This document shows positions 40,898 through 48,393 of a stretch of DNA of 64,000 bases, in pieces. How positions within the stretch are numbered: position 1 is the stretch's first letter; each line of letters opens with the position of its first letter. The DNA comes from Neisseria sp. KEM232 (GTDB taxonomy: Bacteria; Pseudomonadota; Gammaproteobacteria; Burkholderiales; Neisseriaceae), in the NCBI RefSeq assembly GCF_002237445.1, contig NZ_CP022527.1, forward strand, positions 1,240,001-1,304,000. Direction: 5' to 3'. Under the pieces are notes generated by a model. The model was not told the DNA's origin. It was given only the letters and a program-made list of their open reading frames with translations, and ran no database searches. The position numbers and the translations under genes were made by a program.

Positions 40898-41932
40898 ATG
40901 CACACAGCAGAACACACACAGTCCGCCCCCGATTCCTCATACCAAGGCACGCGCCGCCTGTCCGTCGCGCCCATGCTCGACTGGACCGACCGCCACTACC
41001 GCTACATGGCGCGGCAGATCAGCCGCCACACCTGGCTTTACACCGAAATGATCAACGCCGGCGCGGTGGTGTACGGCGATCCCGAACGCTTTTTGCTGAA
41101 AGACGACTGCGAAAACCCCGTCGCCCTGCAACTGGGCGGCAGCGAGCCCGCCGCTTTGGCGCAGGCAGCGGCAAAGGCGGCGGCATACGGCTACGACGAA
41201 ATCAACCTCAACTGCGGCTGCCCCAGCCCGCGCGTGCAGAAAGGCGCGTTCGGCGCGTGCCTGATGAACGAGGTTGCGCTGGTGGCCGACTGCCTCAACG
41301 CCATGCAGGATGCCGCACCCGACTGCGCCGTTACCGTCAAACACCGCATCGGTGTCGACCGGCAGACCGAATACCAAATCGTCGCCGATTTCGTCGGCAC
41401 GCTGGCGGAAAAAACCGCCTGCAAAACCTTTGTCGTCCACGCCCGCAACGCCTGGCTTAACGGCCTCTCGCCCAAGGAAAACCGCGAAGTGCCGCCCTTG
41501 AAATACGAATATGTCTACCGCCTCAAACGCGAATTTCCCGAGCTGGAAATCATCATCAACGGCGGTATCAAAACCAACGGGGAAATCGCCGCCCACCTGC
41601 AACACGTCGACGGCGTGATGGTCGGGCGCGAGTGCTACCACAACCCGATGATTATGCGCGACTGGGACAGGCTGTTTTACGGCGACAAACGCCAAGCAGT
41701 AGGCTACGCCGAACTGGCAGGCCGTCTGAAAGACTACGCCGCCGCCCAGCTTGCCGCCGGACGCGGCAGCATCCTGCGCCACATGGCGCGCCACTACCTC
41801 GGCCTGATGCACGGCCTCAACGGCGCGCGCCGGTGGCGGCGCATGCTCTCCGATGCCGCCCTGCTCAAAGACAACGACCCCGGTTTGATTCTGCGGGCAT
41901 GGGCGGAAGTGGAAAAAGCCAATGTCCGGTAG
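40898..41932 (+). CDS. dusA: tRNA-dihydrouridine(20/20a) synthase
   Basis: A 344-residue FMN enzyme of the Dus family. SVAPMLDWTDRHYRYMARQISRH (about 21-43), LQLGGSEPAALAQAA, the catalytic Cys in NLNCGCPSPRVQKGAFGACLM (about 104-124), the HARNAWLNGLSPKENREVPPL signature of DusA (about 183-203) and VDGVMVGRECYHNP fix the subfamily. The ATG at 40898 is preferred; an in-frame TTG at 40850 lies in a dRS3-like repeat. Confidence 0.95.
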   Translation: MHTAEHTQSAPDSSYQGTRRLSVAPMLDWTDRHYRYMARQISRHTWLYTEMINAGAVVYGDPERFLLKDDCENPVALQLGGSEPAALAQAAAKAAAYGYDEINLNCGCPSPRVQKGAFGACLMNEVALVADCLNAMQDAAPDCAVTVKHRIGVDRQTEYQIVADFVGTLAEKTACKTFVVHARNAWLNGLSPKENREVPPLKYEYVYRLKREFPELEIIINGGIKTNGEIAAHLQHVDGVMVGRECYHNPMIMRDWDRLFYGDKRQAVGYAELAGRLKDYAAAQLAAGRGSILRHMARHYLGLMHGLNGARRWRRMLSDAALLKDNDPGLILRAWAEVEKANVR

Positions 41933-42055
41933 CAAAGTCCCGCAGGCCGTCTGAAACGGCAAATTCCGCCCGCTTGTGGCACAATCCGCCTGCCGACAGG
42001 CCGTCTGAAAACCGTTCAAATACCATCCCCGCATTGATGCCCGAAAGGAAACCCG

Positions 42056-42616
42056 ATGGACGCACTCGACCTTCTCACCACCCGCCGCTCCGTGCGCGAA
42101 CTCACCGCCCCCGCCCCCGACGAACTCGAACTGGAAACCGTCTTCCAGGCCGCCACGCAGGTGCCCGACCACGGCGGCCTCACCCCGTGGCGTTTCGTCG
42201 TGATACAGGGCGACAAAGCCAAAGCCCGCTTCCGCCGCGCGCTGGAAGAAACCGTCGTGCAAATGAAGCTCGGCGACGACACCATGAAAAAAGCGGAAAA
42301 AGTCGCCAACTTCGCGCCGATGATTATCGCCGTGATCTCCAAACCCGCCGTCGGCGCGGAAAAACCCAAGCCCGAATGGGAGCAGTTTCTCAGCGCGGGC
42401 GCAGCCGCCTACGCCGTGCAGCTCGCTACCAACGCCCTGGGCTACGACAACGTCTGGATTACCGGCCTGTGGTGCGGCAGCCCCGTGTTGCGCGAAGCAA
42501 TGGGCTGCGGCGAAAAAGACAAAATCATCGGCTTCATCATGGTCGGCACCGCACAGCACGACTTCCCGAAAGAAGAGAAAAACACCGATTTGGAACAATT
42601 CGTTACCTATTGGTAA
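42056..42616 (+). CDS. Nitroreductase family protein (YdjA-like)
   Basis: A 186-residue FMN-binding oxidoreductase. Features are LLTTRRSVRELTAPAPDEL near the start, the QVPDHGGLTPWRFVVI flavin region (about 37-52) and GYDNVWITGLWCGSPVLREAMG (about 123-144). The short YdjA-type lacks an extra dimer domain. AAAGGAAACCCG precedes the ATG. A DUS hairpin terminator follows at 42627-42654. Confidence 0.9.
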   Translation: MDALDLLTTRRSVRELTAPAPDELELETVFQAATQVPDHGGLTPWRFVVIQGDKAKARFRRALEETVVQMKLGDDTMKKAEKVANFAPMIIAVISKPAVGAEKPKPEWEQFLSAGAAAYAVQLATNALGYDNVWITGLWCGSPVLREAMGCGEKDKIIGFIMVGTAQHDFPKEEKNTDLEQFVTYW

Positions 42617-42687
42617 ACCCCGCAAAAGGCCGTCTGAAACCTTTCAGACGGCCTCAATACGCAACACAGACAGGAAACAGGAAAACC

Positions 42688-43482
42688 ATGCGCCAATATC
42701 TCGACCTGATGCGCCATGTTCTCAAACACGGCAGCGACAAATCCGACCGCACCGGCACCGGCACCCGCTCCGTTTTCGGCTACCAGATGCGCTTCAACCT
42801 GCAACAGGGCTTCCCGCTCTTAACCACCAAAAAACTGCACCTGCGCTCCATCATCCACGAGCTGTTGTGGTTTTTGCGCGGCGACACCAACATCAAATAC
42901 CTGCACGACAACAACGTCACCATCTGGGACGAATGGGCCGACGAAAACGGCGAACTCGGCCCCGTTTACGGCTACCAGTGGCGCAGCTGGCCGACGCCCA
43001 ACGGCGGCAGCATCGACCAAATCGCCAATTTGGTTGACCAAATCAAACACAACCCCGACAGCCGCCGCCTGATCGTTTCCGCCTGGAATCCCGCGCTGGT
43101 CGACGAAATGGCGCTGCCGCCCTGCCACGCCATGTTCCAGTTTTACGTGGCCGACGGCAAACTCTCCTGCCAGCTCTACCAGCGCAGCGCCGACATCTTC
43201 CTCGGCGTGCCCTTCAACATCGCCAGCTACGCCCTGCTCACCATGATGATCGCCCAAGTCTGCGGCCTGCAAGCGGGCGAGTTCGTCCACACCCTCGGCG
43301 ACGCCCACCTTTACAGCAACCACTTCGAGCAGGCCAAGCTGCAACTGACCCGCGAACCGCGTCCGCTGCCGACCATGACCCTGAATCCTGCGGTGGACAA
43401 TCTGTTTGACTTCAAATACGAAGATTTTGAATTAAGCGGCTACGACCCGCACCCGCACATTAAAGCGGCGGTGGCCGTATGA
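42688..43482 (+). CDS. thyA: Thymidylate synthase
   Basis: A 264-residue enzyme making dTMP from dUMP with methylene-tetrahydrofolate. The catalytic cysteine is C146 (ALPPCHAMFQFYV), with RTGTGTRSVFGYQMRFNL (about 21-38), the YGYQWRSW motif, QRSADIFLGVPFNIASYALL (about 165-184) and the end ending in KAAVAV all at their usual positions. Length equals E. coli ThyA. CAGGAAAACC precedes the ATG; the longer upstream frame is a shadow. Confidence 0.98.
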   Translation: MRQYLDLMRHVLKHGSDKSDRTGTGTRSVFGYQMRFNLQQGFPLLTTKKLHLRSIIHELLWFLRGDTNIKYLHDNNVTIWDEWADENGELGPVYGYQWRSWPTPNGGSIDQIANLVDQIKHNPDSRRLIVSAWNPALVDEMALPPCHAMFQFYVADGKLSCQLYQRSADIFLGVPFNIASYALLTMMIAQVCGLQAGEFVHTLGDAHLYSNHFEQAKLQLTREPRPLPTMTLNPAVDNLFDFKYEDFELSGYDPHPHIKAAVAV

Positions 43483-43999
43483 AAAAAGGGAAGGCCGTCT
43501 GAAACCCTGTTTCAGACGGCCTTTTGCATTCGGGCGGAAAGCTTTGCAAACTACATCAGGCCGTCTGAAAGACAAGCAGGCTGCCGTAGCCGCGTTTGTG
43601 CCCCTCAGGGCTGCGTTCGGGTTTTGCGCCGATTGCCGCCCGATCCTTCGGCAGACGCAGACAAAGGCAGAGTAGGGCGGATTTTGGCTTTGCCAAGGTT
43701 TCAGACGGCCTTTTGCATCCGCAAGGCCGTCTGAAAACACGGAGGGTTCGGGTAGCATAAAGCACCGTTTGTGCACCGCCGCCCTTTTTCAGACGGCCTC
43801 TGCCCCGCAGCACCGTGCGCGGCGGTGTTATAGTGAAACAAAATAGAAAATCTACGGCGTTGCTGCGCCTTGCCGTACTATTTGTACTGTCTGCGGCTTG
43901 CTGTCTTGTATCTTTCCTATTTTGTTTCACTATATAATCGCGCCGTTTTTTGTTTGGCCGCCGGCGGGCGGCCGTTTTGTATGGCACACGGATAGGGAT
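43483..43999. other. Intergenic region between thyA and the Bcr/CflA gene
   Basis: It holds an inverted-DUS terminator for thyA (43492-43525), further DUS pairs around 43558-43800, and a 106-bp MITE at 43829-43934 (separate entry) that ends in a TATATAAT box upstream of the transporter. No gene is seen. Confidence 0.7.
43829..43934. mobile_element. 106-bp MITE with TATAGTGAAACAAAATAG ends
   Basis: Terminal inverted repeats TATAGTGAAACAAAATAG and CTATTTTGTTTCACTATA with a core containing GGCGTTGCTGCGCCTTGCCG and TACTATTTGTACTGTCTGCG. This resembles the TATAGTG-ended small repeats common in neisserial genomes. Its right end joins TATAATCG, creating TATATAAT. Confidence 0.85.
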
Positions 44000-45211
44000 A
44001 TGGAAAAGAAAATACCTTTGGGCAACCGGCAGACGGCCTTTCTGCTGGCGACGCTGACGGCGATTATGCCGTTTTCGGTCGACGCCTATCTGCCGGCGGT
44101 GCTGTCGCTGGCCGACGATTTGCACGTCAATGTGCATCTGATCGAAAAAAGCATGAGCAGCTTTATGTTCGGCGTGGCTTTCGGCCAGCTGCTCGGCGGC
44201 GCGGTGTCCGACGTGAAAGGACGCAAAACCGTGGCTCTGGCCGGTTTGGCGCTGTATGCCGCTGCCTCGGTCGCGCTGACGCTGCTGCAAAGCATCGACC
44301 AACTGATCGGGTTGCGCCTGATACAGGCTTTCGGCGGCGGCATGGCGGCGGTGATGGCGGGGGCGGTGGTGCGCGATTTCTACGAAGGACGCGAGGCGGC
44401 GCAGATGTTCGCGCTGATCGGCATCGTGATGATGTCCGCGCCGCTGGTGGCGCCCATGCTCGGCTCGGCCTTGCAGCAGCTCGGCGGCTGGCGGCTGATT
44501 TTCGCCTTTCTCGCCGCCTATTCGATAACCGTGTTTCTGCTGGTGGCGCGTTTTCTGCCGAAAACGGCGGCCAAAGGGCGGATAGACAGGGCGTTTTTCG
44601 GCGGCATGATCCGCCGCTACATCCAAGTGCTGAAAACCAAAAGCGCGCTGGGTTTTCTCTTTTTCCAAGCGTTCAGCTTCGGCTCGATGTTTGTATTCCT
44701 TACCGAATCGCCCTTTGTCTATATGAAGCTCTACGGCCTGACGCCGCACGCCTACGCCTGGGCGTTCGGCTGCAACATCATCACGATGGGCACGTTCAAC
44801 CGCATCACCGCCTGGCGGCTGAAAAACGGCAGCAACGCCGAAGACATTCTGCTGTGGGGCTTGGGCATCCAGCTGGCGGCCAATGCGGCGCTGCTGGGCG
44901 CGGTGGCGGCCTTCGGCGGCATGCCGCCTTTCGCGCTGGCGGCGGCCTGCGCCATGTTGTCGGTTGGCACGCAGGGCTTGGTAACGGCCAACACGCAGGC
45001 CTGTTTTATGAGCCGCTTCCGTGAAATCGGCGGCAGCGCCAACGCCCTGCTGATGGCGTCCACCTCGATGATCGGCGCGGGCATGGGCTGGCTGGCAACC
45101 GAGCTGCACAACGGCACGGCCTATGTGATGTCCGCGCTGATGCTGTGCGCCACTTTGGCAGGCTGCGTGCTGCTCTACGCCTTTTCGCGCAACGCCTGGC
45201 AAAAAGGTTGA
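44000..45211 (+). CDS. Bcr/CflA family multidrug efflux MFS transporter
   Basis: A 403-residue inner-membrane exporter with 12 helices. ATLTAIMPFSVDAYLPAVLSLADDL (about 15-40), GQLLGGAVSDVKGRKTVAL (motif A, about 63-81) and RLIQAFGGGMAAVMAGAVVRDFY (about 106-128) are typical of Bcr/CflA drug and sulfonamide exporters. The ATG at 44000 follows GGATAGGGAT. A MITE-borne TATATAAT lies 60 bases upstream. Confidence 0.92.
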   Translation: MEKKIPLGNRQTAFLLATLTAIMPFSVDAYLPAVLSLADDLHVNVHLIEKSMSSFMFGVAFGQLLGGAVSDVKGRKTVALAGLALYAAASVALTLLQSIDQLIGLRLIQAFGGGMAAVMAGAVVRDFYEGREAAQMFALIGIVMMSAPLVAPMLGSALQQLGGWRLIFAFLAAYSITVFLLVARFLPKTAAKGRIDRAFFGGMIRRYIQVLKTKSALGFLFFQAFSFGSMFVFLTESPFVYMKLYGLTPHAYAWAFGCNIITMGTFNRITAWRLKNGSNAEDILLWGLGIQLAANAALLGAVAAFGGMPPFALAAACAMLSVGTQGLVTANTQACFMSRFREIGGSANALLMASTSMIGAGMGWLATELHNGTAYVMSALMLCATLAGCVLLYAFSRNAWQKG

Positions 45212-45589
45212 GCGTCCGAGCGCTTGGCAGCTTTGAGGCCGTCTGAAAAACGGAACAAACGTTTTTCAGACGGCCTTTTTGTACCGCCCGCACCGCTTCC
45301 GAGTCCGGTTACAGATGCGGAAAGGCCGTCTGAACAATACGGCCTGCGCTGCGGCAGTTCTTTCAGACGGCCTTTCGGGTTTCGGGCAGCCTTTGATGCC
45401 GTCTGAAACCTGTCGGAGCAACAAAGTTCCCTCTCCCGCTCGCGGGGGGCTAGGGTGGGGGCTCGTGCCGCTACGGCGACTTTTGCAGGACACCCGCAAA
45501 ATGCAGTTCTGCAAACTGCCACCCCCGCCCCAGCCCTCCCCACGCTTGGCGCAGAGGAGGGAGTCAGGTGTGCGGTGGGATTTTCGATT
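45212..45589. repeat. Intergenic repeat block with inverted-repeat element, copy 2
   Basis: DUS inverted pairs lie at about 45235-45275 and 45323-45375, then a MITE-like element at 45429-45563 with arms CCCTCTCCCGCTCGCGGGG...AGGGTGGGGG and CCACCCCCGCCCCAGCCCTC...GAGGAGGGAG, matching the element at 2840-2978 at the arms but not in the core. No gene is seen. Confidence 0.65.
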
Positions 45590-46381
45590 TCAGACGGCCT
45601 CTTCCAGCCACACGGCGCTGACCATGCGTCCCGTCTGTCCGTCGCGGCGGTAGGAGAAGAAAGTGTCGCGTTCGAGAACGGTGCAGTGCGTGCCGCCGTA
45701 GATTTGCGTCACGCCTTCGCGGTGCAGGGCGGGGGTGGCGAGGGCGTAGATGTCGGCGAGGTATTTTCCGCCGCCGATGTCGGTGAAAGCCGCTTCGGCG
45801 GCGGGATCGCGCAGGCAGAACGTGTCGAAAACGTCCTGCCCGACTTCAAAGGCATCCGGGCCGATGGCGGGGGCGAGGTAGGCGAGGATGTCGGTGGGGT
45901 CGGCCTGCATGGCGGCGACGGTGTTTTGCAGGATGCCGCCTGCCAGCCCGCGCCAGCCCGCGTGGGCGGCGGCGACGCAGCGGCCGTCGGCGGTGCAGAA
46001 GAGGACGGGCAGACAGTCGGCAGTCATTACCGCGCAGGCCGCCTTGCCGCTGCGGTCGACAGAGGCGTCGGCATCTTTTAAGACGGCCACAGCATCGGCG
46101 GCGGCAACGACATGGGTGCCGTGCGTCTGGTTGAGGTAGGCGAGGGGAACGGGCACGGCGGCTTGGACAATGGCGCGGTTGTGTGCGACGCGTTCCGGGT
46201 TGTCGCCGACGTGTGCGCCGATGTTGAGCGAGGCATAGGGCGCGATGCTGACGCCGCCTTGGCGTGTGGAAACCAGCGTTTTCACATTGGCGGGGGCAGG
46301 CCAGTCGGCATGGAGGAAGAGGCCGTCTGAAACGGGCAGGCCGATGGCGGCGGAGAGGTTTTTCGGTGTGGGATACGGCAT
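45590..46381 (-). CDS. pgeF: Peptidoglycan editing factor PgeF (YfiH, laccase domain)
   Basis: A 263-residue enzyme of the multicopper polyphenol oxidase/YfiH family, now known to remove wrongly incorporated residues from muropeptide precursors. Metal-site motifs are NQTHGTHVV (about 84-92), MTADCLPVLF (about 119-128) and AAHAGWRGLAGGIL (about 138-151). The start MPYPTPKNL (46381) is favoured over a longer frame to 46435. The EEAV end and stop come from a DUS. Confidence 0.92.
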   Translation of the reverse strand: MPYPTPKNLSAAIGLPVSDGLFLHADWPAPANVKTLVSTRQGGVSIAPYASLNIGAHVGDNPERVAHNRAIVQAAVPVPLAYLNQTHGTHVVAAADAVAVLKDADASVDRSGKAACAVMTADCLPVLFCTADGRCVAAAHAGWRGLAGGILQNTVAAMQADPTDILAYLAPAIGPDAFEVGQDVFDTFCLRDPAAEAAFTDIGGGKYLADIYALATPALHREGVTQIYGGTHCTVLERDTFFSYRRDGQTGRMVSAVWLEEAV

Positions 46382-46523
46382 GGCGTGTGGCGGAAAAAGT
46401 AACAAAGGGAGCGCTTTTATCATGCCGTTTCGCACGCGGCAAGCGGCAGCAGGCAGCCGCGCCGCGCTTTCAGACGGCCTTTGGGCTATAATGCGCGCCT
46501 TTTACCCTGATTCGGAACATTTT

Positions 46524-47273
46524 ATGCAGAACAGTCGTTTCAACCAAACCGGCCCGAAAATCGGCCTCAGCGTCCGACTGGCCGAAACCCGCGAAGAAAT
46601 CGAAGCCGCGCAGCGCCTGCGCTATCGGGTTTTCGCCGAAGAATTGGGCGCCGACATCAAAGGTGTCGACGGCCGCGACACCGACCCCTACGACGAATAC
46701 TGCCACCACCTGCTCGCCTTCGACGACGCCACCGGCGAAGTTATCGGCTGCTACCGCCTCATCACCGAAGACACCGCCAAAAAAGTCGGCGGCTGGTACA
46801 GCGAACACGAATTCGATTTGAGCCCGCTCAAAGACATTCTGCCGCAAACCGTCGAACTCGGCCGCGCCTGCACCCACCCCGACTACCGCAACGGCGGCCT
46901 CGTCATGCTGTTGTGGACGGGACTCGTCAAATTCATGAAAGACGAAAACCTGCGCTTTATGATCGGCTGCGGCAGCATCGAAATGCGCGACGGCGGCAGC
47001 GACGCGGCAGGGCTCTACCACATCCTCAAAGAAAAATACCTCGCTCCCGAACCGTGGCGCGTGCGCCCGCTCAACCCGCTCAAATGGGACAAAATCACTC
47101 CGTCCGCCCACCCCGACACCCCTGCCCTGATTAAAGGCTACCTCAAAGCGGGTGCCTGGTTCTGCGGCGAACCCTGCGTCGACGAAGCCTTCAACTGCGC
47201 CGACGTCCTCATCATGATGGACATCTCGCAACTGAGCGACCGCTACCTGCAAAAATTCGCCCCCAAACCTTAA
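46524..47273 (+). CDS. GNAT-type N-acyltransferase (OlsB-like)
   Basis: A 249-residue acyltransferase of the OlsB/autoinducer-synthase-like group (PF13444). Signature parts are LRYRVFAEELGADIKGVDGRD (about 32-52), YDEYCHHLLAFDDATGEVIGCYRLI (about 56-80), and ELGRACTHPDYRNGGLVMLLW (about 112-132). OlsB adds a 3-hydroxyacyl chain from ACP to ornithine. The acyltransferase gene 78 bases downstream completes an OlsB/OlsA-like pair. In-frame DUS is absent. Whether ornithine lipids are made is inference. Confidence 0.8.
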   Translation: MQNSRFNQTGPKIGLSVRLAETREEIEAAQRLRYRVFAEELGADIKGVDGRDTDPYDEYCHHLLAFDDATGEVIGCYRLITEDTAKKVGGWYSEHEFDLSPLKDILPQTVELGRACTHPDYRNGGLVMLLWTGLVKFMKDENLRFMIGCGSIEMRDGGSDAAGLYHILKEKYLAPEPWRVRPLNPLKWDKITPSAHPDTPALIKGYLKAGAWFCGEPCVDEAFNCADVLIMMDISQLSDRYLQKFAPKP

Positions 47274-47283
47274 TAAAGATAAA

Positions 47284-47314
47284 AGGCCGTCTGAATACCG
47301 CTTTCAGACGGCCT
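47284..47314 (+). terminator. Inverted-DUS hairpin between the acyltransferase genes
   Basis: AGGCCGTCTGAA...TTTCAGACGGCCT with a weak T tail; it may attenuate read-through between the two genes. Confidence 0.6.
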
Positions 47315-47351
47315 CAACACGTCTGCCCGAACAAAAAAACACAACACAGCC

Positions 47352-48098
47352 ATGACCGCCCTCCGCTTTGCCTTCCGCCTTTCCTGCATCGGCCTGTGCC
47401 TTATCTACGGCGCCGCCGAAATGTTCTTCCTCTTCCCCTTCTACACCCCCCGCCGCAAACTGCGCGCCATCCAAATCTGGTCGCACCGCGTCCTCGCCTC
47501 CTGCGGCATGACGCTGCACACCTACGGCACGCTCCCCGCCGAAAACCGCGGCCAAATGCTCGTCTGCAACCACATCTCCTGGCTCGACATCATGGCCGTC
47601 AACGCCGCCCACCCCGGCCGCTTCGTCGCCAAAGACGACGTCGCAAAATGGCCCGTTGTCGGCTACCTTGCCACACAGGCGCGCACCGTCTACGTCGCCC
47701 GCAACAAAGGCGCCGGCGGCGGCAACAGCGAAAAACTGCGCAACGTCACCCAAGCCCTCAAAGACGGCGACACCGTCACCCTCTTTCCCGAAGGCACCAG
47801 CAGCGAAGGCCGCACCATCCTCCCCTTCAAAACCGGCTTCTTCCCCGCCGCCGCCGAAGCGCAAGTCCCCATCGTTCCCGTCCTCTGCCGCTACCCCAAT
47901 CCCGACGGCAGCAGCCCCAACCCCCACACCGCCTACTACGGCGACATCAGCCTCTGGCAGTCCATCTGCATGGTGATCCGCCAGCCGCGCAGCACCGCCG
48001 AACTCCACTTCCTCACCCCCGTTGCCGCAGGCGATCGCCAGCAAACCGCCGCCCTGATCCGCGACCGGCTTACCGCCAAACAGCAGGAATTGGGCTAG
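47352..48098 (+). CDS. 1-acyl-sn-glycerol-3-phosphate / lyso-lipid acyltransferase (PlsC family)
   Basis: A 248-residue membrane-associated acyltransferase. The catalytic motif is CNHISWLDIM (HX4D, about residues 75-84), followed by FVAKDDVAKWPVVG, LFPEGTSSEGRTILPFKTGFF (about 156-176) and VPIVPVL. Two N-terminal hydrophobic helices anchor it. It could be a NlaA/NlaB-type phospholipid enzyme or, from its place after an OlsB-like gene, an OlsA. Sequence alone does not decide. Confidence 0.9.
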   Translation: MTALRFAFRLSCIGLCLIYGAAEMFFLFPFYTPRRKLRAIQIWSHRVLASCGMTLHTYGTLPAENRGQMLVCNHISWLDIMAVNAAHPGRFVAKDDVAKWPVVGYLATQARTVYVARNKGAGGGNSEKLRNVTQALKDGDTVTLFPEGTSSEGRTILPFKTGFFPAAAEAQVPIVPVLCRYPNPDGSSPNPHTAYYGDISLWQSICMVIRQPRSTAELHFLTPVAAGDRQQTAALIRDRLTAKQQELG

Positions 48099-48115
48099 GC
48101 ACGGCGCAAACAAAC

Positions 48116-48148
48116 AGGCCGTCTGAAACAGCGTTTCAGACGGCCTTT
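48116..48148 (+). terminator. Inverted-DUS terminator
   Basis: AGGCCGTCTGAAAC-A-GCGTTTCAGACGGCCTTT, 17 bases after the acyltransferase stop. Confidence 0.8.
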
Positions 48149-48209
48149 CCGCATCCGCCCCAAAAAATCCGTACAAACCTTAACCGTAAAACTACACTTT
48201 CCGCCCGCA

Positions 48210-48251
48210 ATGTAAAGAAAAGTTGCACTTTACAAAACATTAACAGATAAT
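48210..48251 (+). promoter_or_regulatory. hmbR promoter with shared ATGTAAAGAAAA motif
   Basis: ATGTAAAGAAAA (48210-48221) directly precedes TTGCAC (48223-48228), then a 17-base spacer and GATAAT (48246-48251). The same arrangement stands upstream of hemO at 50943-50985. A classic 19-bp Fur box is not obvious by eye, though the AT-rich leader (48262-48293) could hold one. Confidence 0.6.
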
Positions 48252-48393
48252 CTGCGCCCTCAAATAAGAACAAGAAAAGTTCTGATTATTCGATGCAGGA
48301 CAAAGCCATATTTATCAAATAGCTGCGAACGCTATCGCATATTTTAAGATGCCTCGCAGGTTTTTATTTTTCATCTGTTTGAAGGAAACCCCC

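Noticed and set aside
48255..48300. A Fur box in the hmbR leader
   Set aside because: The AT-rich stretch has GATTATT and ATAAG fragments but no convincing 19-base match by eye; kept as a possibility only.
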